DNA of 59,520 nucleotides from positions 1 to 59,520 of the forward strand of contig DATJAO010000023.1 in assembly GCA_035516175.1 (NCBI GenBank), written 5' to 3'. Positions within the stretch are counted from its first letter, which is position 1; each line of letters starts with the position of its first letter. Below are positions 23,820 through 35,128 of this stretch, piece after piece. A program made the translations under genes and the position numbers. The stretch is from DASPSR01 sp035516175 (GTDB lineage: Bacteria; Nitrospirota; UBA9217). Under the pieces are notes generated by a model. It did not search any database, was not told the origin of the DNA, and saw only the letters and a program-made list of their open reading frames with translations.

Positions 23820-24405
23820 AACGATTCGAGAAGAAGGACCACAAGTGGAGCATGGATAATGTACATACCACGGAATTTTCTCTCGTCACAGGCGACGCTT
23901 GCCTTTTAGAGATCACGCACTCCAGGTCATGCGAAATTAATGCAAAAGACGAACGTTATTGCAGAAATTGACATTGACGCTGCCATCTCAGACGAGAAAA
24001 GCCCAGAACACTTTTGTACAATTCGTATCTGACCTATTATTTAATTATCAGTAACAGCTTTAGACCTCAGTTTATTCTTGGCCCAAAGAGGTGTTCTGAA
24101 GTCGCGACTAGCTCTATGGTGTAAAGGAGCTTAGTTTTTCATGGCTAGACTGCGGGCCAAAATGCTCGTCCCGCCTATTGAGGTCATTGATGCAGGTCAT
24201 GTTCTTGCAGAGCCTGAAGGCGAGACAAATGCGAAGTACAAGATGTCACTAGCGGACCATTTGCTGAGGCGCTTAAAAACAAAATAAGGCCTAATCCTAT
24301 TCTGACAACCAGGAGGTTCGGGCTTTTAAATAGGAAATGGAGTTCGTATGGTTATGAATAGTATTGCATTTGACTGACTGAGAGGGCAGAACGACTGACG
24401 TCCAC
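23820..24405. other. Intergenic region with one short open frame
   Basis: 586 bases. The only item of note is the 48-codon frame at 24141-24287, listed separately. Nothing else recognisable. Confidence 0.6.
24141..24287 (+). CDS. Small protein, possibly a gene remnant
   Basis: 48 residues with AAAGGAGC upstream (13-base gap to ATG). The sequence KMLVPPIEVIDAGHVLAEP then LADHLLRRLKTK resembles the short domain with a G-x-VLAEPV and a helix LxxLLxRLK found in HD-GYP and related regulators, lacking the middle part. It may be a fragment of such a gene. Low confidence. Confidence 0.3.
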   Translation: MARLRAKMLVPPIEVIDAGHVLAEPEGETNAKYKMSLADHLLRRLKTK

Positions 24406-24939
24406 TCATGGCTCTCCTACCTTATTGCCGGGAGGAGGTGGCACGCTCTCACGGCTCTGTTGCTGCACTCCCGGCGTCTCTTTTGAAGCAGCCGCAGGGG
24501 GAGATAGTTTTCCCTGGGTTCTTGGCTTAAACTCCTTCGTAATTTTTCCTGCAGACTTGGCAGGGGCTACCGAAGCCTTTTCCGATTCAGGAGACGAGAT
24601 CTGCTCAGATTTTACCACCCTCGTTATATTCGGGTCATCGATGAAGGGCTTGTACTTCTCGAGGGTAAATTCGACGCCATCTTTTTCGTTGATCAGGAGA
24701 TTGACTTCGTCTCCCTTCTTCGTGAAGGTAGCCAGCAGCGCTCCCTGGGATGTATTCACCGCTAAGAGAAGGGCGTTCCCTTTTTTCTCCTTTGCCATGA
24801 CAGTTCCTTTGACAATCGTTTCTTTCCCCATAACCGATTCCGGAAGGTAGGGGCGCACATATTTCGGCAGGAAGATTGTGCAAAGTACACCCAGTGCGAG
24901 ACCGAAGACGAAGGGAACCATTCTAGACTGCCTATGCAT
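24406..24939 (-). CDS. Membrane-anchored periplasmic protein, unknown function
   Basis: 177 residues. One N-terminal membrane helix (about 8-24, MVPFVFGLALGVLCTIFL) anchors a small beta-rich domain at about 40-110 (ETIVKGTVMAKEKKGNALLLAV; GALLATFTKKGDEVNLLI; DGVEFTLEKYKPFIDDPNIT), followed by a Ser/Pro/Lys-rich disordered tail ending PPPPGNKVGEP. The ribosome site AAGGAGGG is 6 bases from ATG 24939. I do not recognise the family; the domain has an OB-like look. Confidence 0.75.
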   Translation of the reverse strand: MHRQSRMVPFVFGLALGVLCTIFLPKYVRPYLPESVMGKETIVKGTVMAKEKKGNALLLAVNTSQGALLATFTKKGDEVNLLINEKDGVEFTLEKYKPFIDDPNITRVVKSEQISSPESEKASVAPAKSAGKITKEFKPRTQGKLSPPAAASKETPGVQQQSRESVPPPPGNKVGEP

Positions 24940-25176
24940 GACGTACCCTCCTTATTGCAGAATATGGCCTGATTATACCGCAGCCCTGCCCGGATTGTAA
25001 AGAAACTTTCAGCAAGCAGAACCTCACGCTTTGGAATTTGATTCGCTTCTCCAGTAGGACAACCCCATGCAGCCTCACCCCTCATGACAGGGGGCTTGAT
25101 AAGCTGCATTTGCATCGCTATAATATTAGGCCTGTTCTCGATATTGTTATTTTCAGGCAAAAGGAAGATTGCGAAG

Positions 25177-25470
25177 ATGGATAAAAAAGACAACAAGCAG
25201 ATTATGCGGGAGTTCAGATTGCGCCAGGGCCACCAGATCCTTGCGATAGCGGTGGCTCTGTTCCTCGTTTTATTTCTTGCCGTGCTTTATAAACGCCCCG
25301 ATCGTTTCGGAGAATTCTCAAAGAATACTCTCTCTGCGTTACAATTCGTGCTCATTGTTGCCTTTATCGGTTTTACTGCCTTTAACTGGAGATGTCCATC
25401 ATGTAACAAATATCTGGGTGGAGATGTCAACAGACGTATATGCAAACAATGCGGCACCAGATTGAGATAA
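25177..25470 (+). CDS. Small membrane protein with C-terminal zinc ribbon
   Basis: 97 residues from ATG 25177 (AAGGAAG upstream); a longer frame from 25084 adds another hydrophobic helix but has no ribosome site. Two membrane helices (LAIAVALFLVLFLAVLY and LQFVLIVAFIGFTAF) precede a zinc ribbon CPSCNKYLG-x8-CKQCGTRL near the C-terminus, on the cytoplasmic side if orientation follows the positive residues. Function unknown. Convergent with a pseudogene (stop at 25481). Confidence 0.65.
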   Translation: MDKKDNKQIMREFRLRQGHQILAIAVALFLVLFLAVLYKRPDRFGEFSKNTLSALQFVLIVAFIGFTAFNWRCPSCNKYLGGDVNRRICKQCGTRLR

Positions 25471-25480
25471 CGCTGGCAAG

Positions 25481-25729
25481 TCAGCTGGAAATGTTCCATC
25501 TTGGCGTTTCCGTCCCTGACCAGTTCGTGGCCCGCACGATGAATTCTCCGTATATCGCTGAATCTCCCGGAGATCCTGCGGATGCCTTTTCGCCGTGGCG
25601 CTCCGCCCACTTCCTGACGCTTTCTTTACTAAGGATCGCGCGTTCCCAATTTGACCTATGGCCGATCTCGATCAGTCCATCACCCAATTTTCGGCCCGCA
25701 TCTCCGGAACCAAGTATTCCTGCATTCAT
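25481..25729 (-). pseudogene. F420-dependent NADP oxidoreductase-like, truncated
   Basis: The N-terminus MNAGILGSGDAGRKLGDGLIEI gives the Rossmann GxGxxG of the NADPH:F420 oxidoreductase family. After GH, homology continues in another frame (VKLGTRDP) and then returns (SKESVRKWAERHGEKAS), so a one-base loss is followed by a one-base gain within about 30 bases. It then reads ATNWSGTE and stops at about one third of the usual 200-220 residues. Not functional in this form. ATG 25729 follows GGGAAGTGACCT. Confidence 0.75.
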
Positions 25730-25917
25730 AGGTCACTTCCCTGGCCTTCCCTGTCTAAAATATAGCAAAGGAGACACATGAAATCTTGAAACAAGAATTA
25801 TGATGTTCAACTTCGCGAAAAACGCTGATACAACCGGAAGAGGTGGTTCTTAGTCACCTGCGACTTCCACGAGGTACGAGGGATTTTGTATGCCGTTAGA
25901 GGAGTGATGCCAATGGA

Positions 25918-26376
25918 TCAATAGCTCGTATAGTTGATGAGATTATCGACCCATTTAACTAGATCCGTCTTCTCCTTCGGCGCACCATCTACACGAATGA
26001 TCCTCACGCCATTTCGATAAACAATGAAGGTTGGTGTTTTCGTAATTGTAAAGCGTTGTGACAGGTACTCGTCTATCTCGATATCGACCTTCATCACCTT
26101 AAGTTTTCCCGGTCTTTGCGCGGCGAGTTCATTCACTACTGGATCGAATATCCGGCAGTAAAGACACGACGATGACGTGAATACGACGAGGAGGGTTTCC
26201 GGCCAGTATGCAACGGCGCGGTCGAAGCTTTCGAGTTTCGCCCATACGGGTTGCCGCGGGACTTCCAAAATAGTCTTGCAATTGCCACAGGCAGGTTTGC
26301 TCCAGAGTTTGTCCTGGGGGACGCGGTTCACCATCAGACAGTTGTTGCACCGGATAAAGACAGGATCATCTGACAT
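25918..26376 (-). CDS. Thioredoxin-2-like protein with N-terminal zinc ribbon and CLYC active site
   Basis: 152 residues from ATG 26376 (AAGAGG upstream). N-terminal zinc ribbon C10-x2-C13 ... C30-x2-C33 (FIRCNNCLMVNRVPQDKL; PACGNCK) as in TrxC. Then a thioredoxin fold with active site C71-L-Y-C74 (TSSSCLYCRIFDPVV) in place of CGPC, KVDIEIDEYLSQRFTITKTPT with the cis-Pro, and YRNGVRI. The CLYC motif changes the redox potential, so its role may be oxidase/isomerase-like or for a special target rather than general disulfide reduction. Cytoplasmic, monocistronic. Confidence 0.88.
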   Translation of the reverse strand: MSDDPVFIRCNNCLMVNRVPQDKLWSKPACGNCKTILEVPRQPVWAKLESFDRAVAYWPETLLVVFTSSSCLYCRIFDPVVNELAAQRPGKLKVMKVDIEIDEYLSQRFTITKTPTFIVYRNGVRIIRVDGAPKEKTDLVKWVDNLINYTSY

Positions 26377-26510
26377 GTTCGATTTCAACCTCTTGCTCTT
26401 TGAAATAGTTACTTCGGCATGAAAGTTTATGATACCAAGCTTGTCACTGGGTAAGTTTAAGCAAAAGAGCGAAAATAGTCAAGAGGTGGGACGAAGGCCA
26501 TTAGCAGTGA

Positions 26511-27815
26511 TCATCTCTTCTTCGACTCTATCAATGCCTTAACAGGCTTGAGGCTGTAAGGGCTGCCATGCTCTATTGCCGTCAGCACAGTGCCTCCTCC
26601 GGTGAAGAAGTAGTAGCTCGCATCATCCATGACAGAAAGATAGAGGCCAGGCAAGAGGTTCTTGAATTCCTGGAGAGTGTCTCCGCCACCATACATTTTC
26701 ATGGCGTCCCGGTTCAGGTCTATGGTGTTGTCGAGCGCCTGGGAGCCGGCGGCAAAGTGAGGGGTGTATCCCATGACGGCATTGACGAAGATGGTCTTAG
26801 CCGTGCCGATTGCCTCGGCCACAGTTCTTTCCTCGAAAGATCGAGGGTCGATATCTAGGACGTATCCATAAGCATCTCCGGGTTTAAAATTATTAATAGA
26901 GATGGTCCTGTATTTGCCCTCAATTCTTATATCCATGGCGTCTGATTCGACGATCGAGGGGAACTCGATGATCTTTTTCCGGACACGGTCCTTTTCAACC
27001 AACTCTTTCGCTAGCGCGCAGTCTTCGCTGCTCACACCTTTGATCACCACCTGATACTTGGCGCAGAGGTAAGCGTTATAAATGACGCCGCCGAGCATCA
27101 GACGGTCCACCTTTTCATAGAGGGTATAGAGTGGCTTGATCTTGGTGTCATACTTCGCGCCGGCGACTACGGCAAGGAAAGGCCGGCCGGGGTTCATGAC
27201 GCTTTCGAGGTGCTCGATCTCCTGCTGGAGCAGGTAGCCCGCATAGGAGGGGAGGTGCCCGGTGATGTTGTATGTGGAGGCATGGGGTTGCCACGAGCCG
27301 AACGCGTCGTTCACATAAATATCAGCTAGGCCGGCAAGCTGGAGCGCGAAACGTTCCCGGAGCTCTCCTTCGGCCTCCTCCCCCTGGAACCACCGCATAT
27401 TCGGAAGATAGATTCCCCCGATCCTCCGTTCTCTTAGTTCTCTTATGGCAAGATTAATGGATGTGTCGATCCCCGATATACCTTTCTCCGGATCTAGGGG
27501 AAATTTCGGAATGTAAAATTTTGCATGGAGCTTCTGTTCAAGGTAGCGTACGACAGGCTCAACGGACTCTTCCGGTCTGCAGGTTATTATTCCCGTCTTT
27601 TTGTCTTTGGGCCTGCCTATATGGGTCATCATGATTGGCCTGCCGCCGCGTTCCACGATGTGAAAGAGCGTCCCTATGGTACGGTCAATCCGGTAGGGGT
27701 CCCGTATTTCTCCTCCCTTCACCACATTATGATCAAACCGGACGAGGACGACTTTCCCTTCAAGGTCGGCGTCCTGAATCAGCGGCAATTCCGGGTGTAA
27801 AGTTGTACTTATCAT
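26511..27815 (-). CDS. Divergent phosphoglycerate kinase
   Basis: 434 residues from ATG 27815 (AAAGGTGGTTTAC upstream), longer than the usual 390-400. Canonical PGK motifs appear in altered form: VRFDHNV for VRVDFNV, MTHIGRPK for SHLGRPK, LPNMRWFQGEEAEG for LENLRF-x-GEE, YVNDAFGSWQPHAST, VVAGAKYDTKIKPL for LGGAKVSDKI, and FFTGGGTVLTAIE for STGGGA. The 1,3-BPG arginine, the ND-AF block and the glycine-rich nucleotide loop are kept. It would phosphorylate ADP from 1,3-bisphosphoglycerate. Because many residues differ it could be a second, specialised PGK. No other glycolytic gene is nearby. Confidence 0.85.
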   Translation of the reverse strand: MISTTLHPELPLIQDADLEGKVVLVRFDHNVVKGGEIRDPYRIDRTIGTLFHIVERGGRPIMMTHIGRPKDKKTGIITCRPEESVEPVVRYLEQKLHAKFYIPKFPLDPEKGISGIDTSINLAIRELRERRIGGIYLPNMRWFQGEEAEGELRERFALQLAGLADIYVNDAFGSWQPHASTYNITGHLPSYAGYLLQQEIEHLESVMNPGRPFLAVVAGAKYDTKIKPLYTLYEKVDRLMLGGVIYNAYLCAKYQVVIKGVSSEDCALAKELVEKDRVRKKIIEFPSIVESDAMDIRIEGKYRTISINNFKPGDAYGYVLDIDPRSFEERTVAEAIGTAKTIFVNAVMGYTPHFAAGSQALDNTIDLNRDAMKMYGGGDTLQEFKNLLPGLYLSVMDDASYYFFTGGGTVLTAIEHGSPYSLKPVKALIESKKR

Positions 27816-28229
27816 GTAAACCACCTTTATCGGATCTGGCAAAAGAGAATCAAGTAATGAATTTCATTATATCACAGGCTGGCTTATCGTGTCTATTGAA
27901 GGACGGTTGCGGACCAGAATGGATCATCACTATTTGAAGGCTTTGCTAAGATCAATGTTAAGGATATCGGGATGTGGGGCAATTTGCACCGAGGACAAAG
28001 TTCAGAGTTTGGCATTCGGATTATTGAGTATAGAACGGGTTCGTTCAGGCGCCGTGACGGGGAGATGGAGTGACAAGAAAATCGTAAAGGAGGAACAAAA
28101 ATTTACCTCAAACCAATCATGATCCGTCTTATTCAAAAAAAATCTGTATCAAACCACATGATTTAGTTGAATTTCAGATTATTACTTTCTCTTCTTTTCT
28201 TTGTCCGCTTTTATGATAAAATATGACGT
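27816..28229. other. Intergenic region, nothing recognised
   Basis: 414 bases between divergent genes. A short open frame at 27889-28122 has no family resemblance. AAAGGAGGAAC at 28086-28096 looks like a ribosome site, but no start codon stands behind it at a useful distance. Confidence 0.5.
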
Positions 28230-28805
28230 ATGAAAAAACATAATGATCCAACGAAACCTGAGGATGCAGGTGAGCCTGCTCCGTCTGACACTGCTGAGGA
28301 AATAAAGCCTTCTGATTATCTGCGGGCGGTGAAGGCCCATCTCAGGAGCGGCGAACAGAAGGATGCATTCAGTCTCCTGCTGCGTGCCTCAGTGCAGTTT
28401 CCGGACGAACCCCTTATCCTCTCCTATTACGGTTGCCTCCAGGCAAGCGTTGATAAAAAGTACCGGAGCGGCGTTGAAGCCTGCAAAAGGGCCATTGCCC
28501 TGTTTAAGGAGAAAAAGTCCTCTGGTGAAGGGGTGCTCTATCCTGTGTTCTATCTCAATCTCGGCAGGGCATACCTCGCTGCGGGAAAGAGGAAGGATGC
28601 GATCGATGCTTTTCATAAAGGGCTGCGGTACGACAATAGCAACAGCGATCTCAGGAAAGAATTGCGGGGACTGGGGATGAGAAAAAAACCTCTCGTGCCG
28701 TTCCTTGATAGGGCAAACCCGATCAATAAATACATCGGGATGATCCTTCAGAAAACAAAGAAGGAACCAGAGAAGCGTGGAGGGAAAGGAACAAAGGGAA
28801 AGTAA
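28230..28805 (+). CDS. TPR-repeat protein
   Basis: 191 residues. The N-terminal 25 residues are acidic and disordered. Then two or three TPR-like helix pairs: DYLRAVKAHLRSGEQKDAFS..., YRSGVEACKRAIALFK and YPVFYLNLGRAYLAAGKRKD then AIDAFHKGLRYDNSNSDLR, with the W/Y-x3-G-Y-x6-A pattern. The C-terminus is rich in Lys and Gly. No signal peptide, so it is a cytoplasmic protein-protein adaptor; its partner is unknown. Confidence 0.82.
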   Translation: MKKHNDPTKPEDAGEPAPSDTAEEIKPSDYLRAVKAHLRSGEQKDAFSLLLRASVQFPDEPLILSYYGCLQASVDKKYRSGVEACKRAIALFKEKKSSGEGVLYPVFYLNLGRAYLAAGKRKDAIDAFHKGLRYDNSNSDLRKELRGLGMRKKPLVPFLDRANPINKYIGMILQKTKKEPEKRGGKGTKGK

Positions 28806-29102
28806 TGCAGAATGGACCGAAGAGGGCGAGGAGAAATCACTACTGATTTTGGAGTACTGATTTCGGAATCAAAAAAAGGTGCAGGCCAAATGCTAGCCGA
28901 AAAAGGCACCCTACTCACCAAGATGCTACGATCGCAATGGTCAAATCTTGAATCTTAGATGCGCGGCGTGCTCCCTTCTTTGCGTCTTTGCGCGAAATCA
29001 GACCAGGTTTCATCGACCTCTTCGTGGTTTTTAAGTACTGCACTTCCTTCGTGTCCTCTGCGCCTCTCCGAGTAATCTGCTTTTTTTGCGCAGCATCATG
29101 AA

Positions 29103-30303
29103 TCAGACCTTGTCCAAGGCTTGTTTGATATCCGCAACCAGGTCGTCCACGTCCTCCAGACCCAGTGCAAGCCTGATCAGGTTGTCCGCCATTCCGATCT
29201 TCTTTCGGTAGTCTTCGGGATAGTCGAAGAACGACATCATCCACATCTGAGTCACGAGACTTTCGCTTCCGCCGAGGCTGGGCGTTATCAGGAATAGTTC
29301 GAGGGCATCAATGAACTTTCTCGTTTTCGCATCGTCACCCCGGAGCAGGAACGTGACCACGCTGCCGAAGCCCCTCATCTGGTCTTTCGCGATCTTGCGG
29401 TCCGGGTGCGATTCCAGGCCAGGATACCAGACCTTCTCGATCTTGGGATGTGCTTCAAGCATACGGGCGATGGTCAGACCGGCGCGGTTGTGGTGCTCCA
29501 TGCGCAGACCGAAGGTCTTGAGGCCACGCTCCAGCAGGAAGCAGGTGAGCGGGCCGGGCGTCGCACCAATCATGCGCTGCATGCGGTAGACTTCGTTTAT
29601 GAGGCTGTCTGAGCCAAGAGCGACACCGGCCAGAAGGTCGTTATGGCCGCCGAGATACTTCGTGGCAGAATGGATGACCACGTCCACTCCGAGATCCAGC
29701 GGCTTGATGTTGTAGGGCGTGGCGAGCGTTGCGTCGATGATTGTCATGACTTTGTGCTGCTTTGCGACCTTTACCACTGCTGGGAGATCCAGACACCGCA
29801 GGTAGGGGTTGGTGGGAGATTCAGTGAATATGATGTTGGTGTTGGGCCGGATCGCTTTCTCGATGGCCTCCGCTGTCGGGTCCACGAGCGAAACTTGGAT
29901 ACCGAACTCGGCCAGCAAGTTCGCAGCGAAGTCGCGCGTCTGCCGGTAGCAATCATTGGTGAATATGATGTGCCCGTCGCGTCGCATGAAGGTCATGAGT
30001 GTCAGGATGACGGCAGCCATGCCCGTGGAGAACATCACTGCTCGTTCTGCATTCTCGACAGCGGCCAGCTTGCGTTCACACTCCGTCTGGGTAGGGTTTC
30101 CGTAGCGGCCGTATTCGTGTTCACGGATAACCCGCCCCTCGCTTTTGGCCTTCATGAACTCGAACACTTCGTCGGTGTTGTTGAAGTAATAGTTCGAGGT
30201 ATGGACGATCGGTGTGGAGACAGCGTAGTGAGCATGGTGAACGCGGTCCATGCCATGAATGCCGAGGGTGGCCGGGTTCCAGTTCTTGGGATTTGAAGGT
30301 TTT

Positions 30304-30311
<8 letters not shown>
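29103..30311 (-). CDS. Cys/Met-metabolism PLP enzyme (cystathionine gamma-synthase/lyase family)
   Basis: 402 residues, fold-type I PLP enzyme. The lysine that binds PLP is in HSATKYLGGHNDL (about residue 219), with the ENAERAVMFSTGMAAV glycine turn, YGRYGNPTQ (Tyr-Arg pair for the cofactor phosphate) and TPSLGGSESLVTQ at the substrate site. It should act on an activated homoserine, cystathionine or a related thioether. Its start overlaps the end of threonine synthase by 8 bases, so both are one operon. That pairing suggests a shared homoserine-phosphate or homoserine branch point. The exact reaction (synthase, lyase or sulfhydrylase) cannot be told from the sequence alone. Confidence 0.88.
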
Positions 30312-31722
<1,411 letters not shown>

Positions 31723-32110
31723 GGAAAGGTCCGGCGAAATACAATTCTACTCAAGTAGTGGGAACTATATCATAATAACCTGCCAATAATCAATCCAAAA
31801 TTGCCGATCCGGCGGGCTGGCGTCCATAGGCACTAGACAGAGAATAGAATGGTAAACGAAGCTCCATCCCTTCCAACCACGGAAACGCCCGAGTTTACAA
31901 AAGTACATATATGGTATGGCCAGGTCATAATTATCGAGTTCAAACACATAAGTATCCAAAGAGATCCATGGTTGCCCAAGCCTCTTTGTCCCAACTCTTT
32001 CCTATGGTTTAAGAAGATTTTTGCAAGGGTATGCGCCGGCGGATGCTCGATCAAGAAAAGTATCACGACCGATTCGATAAGGTCTCCGGATACGTGGTAG
32101 AATAATCGAT
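31723..32110. other. Divergent intergenic region between thrC and putA
   Basis: 388 bases. Short open frames in both directions have no family resemblance and no ribosome sites. No clear promoter or operator was seen, although two divergent ones must lie here. Confidence 0.5.
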
Positions 32111-35026
32111 ATGGACAGCAACCTTGATTTAGAGAATAGGATACGTACAACGGCTCAAGAGATCTTTTCGGCGGTCAGCGGGGTTCCACCGGTTTTCGAC
32201 ACCAAGCGGTGGATCGGTCGAATCATGGAATGGTCTATGAAGAATGAAGACTTCAAAATCAGGCTCTTCCGCTTTATCGACGTTTTGCCCTCGCTCAAGA
32301 CCGACGATCTGGTGGTCAGACTGCTGCATGAATATTTCAGCGGTGTGACGGAAGTGCCGAAGATAATAAGTGGCGGTATCGGGATGATTACGAGGAAGGG
32401 CATTGCTCCGCTTGTTGCAGGGCGGGTGATCAGGAGGAGTGTCGAATCCCTTGCCCGGCAATTTATCGCCGGGAACAATGCCGATGACGTCTCGAGCGCG
32501 CTCGACACCCTGAGCAAAGACGGCACCGAATTCAGCATTGACCTTCTGGGTGAGGTCGTGGTGAGCGACAAGGAGGCGCGGGCGTACGCCGACAGATATC
32601 TGGCGCTTCTCGACATTCTGCCTAAGAGGTACCCCGGAGAAGCCCCGTCCGACGTTTCGATTAAGATCTCTTCTTTTTATTCCCAGCTCGACCCTGTTGA
32701 CTGGGAAGGCTCGATCACGAGGACCAAGGAAGGCCTGCGGCCGCTTCTCCGAAAGGCAAAGGATCTCAAGATTTCAGTCACCTTTGACATGGAGCACTGC
32801 TATTACAAAGGCCTCATTATCGAAGTCTTCAAAAGCATTTTGGAGGAAGAGGAATTCAAAGAACTCCCGTCCGCGGGGATCGCCCTTCAGGCCTACTTGA
32901 AGGATACGAGCGATGATATCCCGGAATTGATACGTTGGGCACGGGAGCGGGGAAGGAAGATCAGCGTCCGCCTCGTGAAGGGCGCCTACTGGGATTATGA
33001 GGTTGTCGTAAACCGACAGAAGGGATGGCCTGTACCTGTTTTCCTGAACAAGGGAGAAACGGACCTGTCCTTTGAACGGCTGACCCGGCTCCTCTTTGAA
33101 AACAGAGACATTGTCCATCCTGCCATTGCCACCCATAACCTGAGAAGCATAAGTCATGCGATTGCCCTTGCTGATACTTTACGCATCTCCAAGCAGGCCT
33201 TCGAATTCCAGATGCTTTACGGCATGGCTGAGCCTCTTCGGAAGGTTCTGCGTGAGCGTGGCTTCAGGATACGCGTATACACCCCGCTGGGAGAATTGAT
33301 CCCTGGCATGTCCTATCTCGTGAGAAGGCTGCTCGAAAATACATCGAATGAATCGTTTCTGAGAAAATCCTTCATCGAGGGGACGTCATTTGAAGATCTC
33401 ATACAAGCGCCACAAGTGCAAAAGGTAGCCTCCGGAGAGGAAAGGTCCGATGAGCACTTCAGGAATGAACCTCTTCTCGATTTCTCGATCACCGTGAACA
33501 GGAAGCACATGGCCGATGCACTTGAGGCTATTAAAAAAAAGATCAATAGAGAATACCCGCTGTGCATCGGCGACCGCGTGTTCCGGACAGACCAGGAGAT
33601 ACTGTCGCTCAATCCCGCCCGTCCCCATGAGGTGGTCGGTAGGGTTTCTTCCGGCGCGAGAAAAGAGGCAGATGCCGCACTGGAGGCAGCGCTCAAGGTC
33701 AGTAAACAATGGCGAAATACAGATCCAAAAGACAGGGCAGCCTATCTCTTCAAGGCTGCCCAAGAGATCAGAAGGATAAGGGTCGAGCTTGCAGCGCTTG
33801 AGGTCATTGAGGTTGGGAAGACATGGAAGGACGCAGACAGCGACGTGTGCGAAGCGGTCGATTATCTTGAATATTACGGTCGCGAAATGCTTCGGCTTGG
33901 CAAACTCAAAATTCTAGGAGATTACCCAGGTGAGGATAACGAATATCGATATCTGCCGAAAGGGATCGGTGTCGTCATCTCTCCATGGAACTTCCCTCTT
34001 GCGATCGCGACGGGTATGACCTCTGCGGCGATCGTGAGCGGGAACTGTGTGATCTTTAAACCCTCGGGACTCTCGCCCATCACGGGATATAAACTGTTCG
34101 AGGTATTCAAATCTATCGGCCTCCCCTCCGGAGTCCTCCAATTTCTTCCAGGACCGGGGAGCAAAATAGGAGAATATCTCGTTTCCCATCCTGCCATCGA
34201 TTTCATTGCCTTTACCGGATCGAAGGAGGTGGGTCTCCGGATCGTACAGCTTGCCAGCGAGACAGCAATGGGCCAGCGAAATGTAAAAAAAGTGATTGCC
34301 GAAATGGGTGGGAAGAACGCGGTCTTGGTCGACGAGACCGCAGACCTCGATGAGGCGGTGCAGGGCATCATCGAATCGGCCTTCGGGTATCAGGGACAGA
34401 AATGTTCAGCCTGCTCACGGGTGATCGTCATAGGTGATATATTCTCCATCCTCTGTGAACGGCTGAGGGAAGCGATCGAGAGCATGCGGTTGGGACCGCC
34501 CGAAGAACCGGGCATCTTCCTGGGACCGGTGATTGATGGGGTCGCACAGAAGAAAATTATGGAATACGTAGAGATCGGCAAGCAGGAGGGCAAGGTGTTA
34601 CTCGAACGGAAGGTCTCGGGTGACGGATTTTTCATCGGTCCCGCCGTATTTATAGATGTGAAGCCCGAATCCCGCATTGCAACAGAGGAAATATTCGGTC
34701 CCGTGCTTGCAATCATGAGGGCAAAGGATAATGATGAGGCGATCCGGATGGCAACCGAAAGTCTCTACGCCTTGACAGGGGGCCTCTATTCGCGCAGTCC
34801 CGCAAACATTCAGAAAGTCAAAGAAGAATTCCTGGTTGGCAATCTGTATATAAACAGAAAGATCACTGGTGCACTCGTCGGCAGGCAGCCCTTTGGGGGA
34901 TTTGGCATGTCGGGAGTCGGCTCGAAGGCCGGCGGGCCCGATTATCTTCTTCAGTTCATGAATCCCGTATGTACAAGCGAAAACACCCTCAGAAGGGGAT
35001 TTGCACCTCACAGGAAAGTGAATTAA
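32111..35026 (+). CDS. putA: Bifunctional proline dehydrogenase / P5C dehydrogenase
   Basis: 971 residues. The N-terminal half is a FAD TIM-barrel proline dehydrogenase: RLVKGAYWDYEVVVNRQKGW, then IATHNLRSI, FQMLYGMAE and YTPLGELIPGMSYLVRRLLE. The C-terminal half is an aldehyde dehydrogenase: SPWNFPLAI, FTGSKEVGLRI, VIAEMGGKNAVLVD (general base Glu) and GQKCSACSR (catalytic Cys). It oxidises proline to glutamate, giving electrons to the quinone pool and NAD+. No N-terminal RHH DNA-binding domain and no C-terminal extra domain, so it does not repress itself as in enterobacteria. Length is in the range for such short PutA proteins. Amino acid use as carbon source is suggested. Confidence 0.95.
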   Translation: MDSNLDLENRIRTTAQEIFSAVSGVPPVFDTKRWIGRIMEWSMKNEDFKIRLFRFIDVLPSLKTDDLVVRLLHEYFSGVTEVPKIISGGIGMITRKGIAPLVAGRVIRRSVESLARQFIAGNNADDVSSALDTLSKDGTEFSIDLLGEVVVSDKEARAYADRYLALLDILPKRYPGEAPSDVSIKISSFYSQLDPVDWEGSITRTKEGLRPLLRKAKDLKISVTFDMEHCYYKGLIIEVFKSILEEEEFKELPSAGIALQAYLKDTSDDIPELIRWARERGRKISVRLVKGAYWDYEVVVNRQKGWPVPVFLNKGETDLSFERLTRLLFENRDIVHPAIATHNLRSISHAIALADTLRISKQAFEFQMLYGMAEPLRKVLRERGFRIRVYTPLGELIPGMSYLVRRLLENTSNESFLRKSFIEGTSFEDLIQAPQVQKVASGEERSDEHFRNEPLLDFSITVNRKHMADALEAIKKKINREYPLCIGDRVFRTDQEILSLNPARPHEVVGRVSSGARKEADAALEAALKVSKQWRNTDPKDRAAYLFKAAQEIRRIRVELAALEVIEVGKTWKDADSDVCEAVDYLEYYGREMLRLGKLKILGDYPGEDNEYRYLPKGIGVVISPWNFPLAIATGMTSAAIVSGNCVIFKPSGLSPITGYKLFEVFKSIGLPSGVLQFLPGPGSKIGEYLVSHPAIDFIAFTGSKEVGLRIVQLASETAMGQRNVKKVIAEMGGKNAVLVDETADLDEAVQGIIESAFGYQGQKCSACSRVIVIGDIFSILCERLREAIESMRLGPPEEPGIFLGPVIDGVAQKKIMEYVEIGKQEGKVLLERKVSGDGFFIGPAVFIDVKPESRIATEEIFGPVLAIMRAKDNDEAIRMATESLYALTGGLYSRSPANIQKVKEEFLVGNLYINRKITGALVGRQPFGGFGMSGVGSKAGGPDYLLQFMNPVCTSENTLRRGFAPHRKVN

Positions 35027-35128
35027 CGCCCTGGACCAGTCCGAGGGCGGCTTTCAAAATGTCATTTAATTTTTGCCTATGGTCTTTAGAAATCCATTGT
35101 GACGATTGTCTCTTAAAGGGAGAACACT

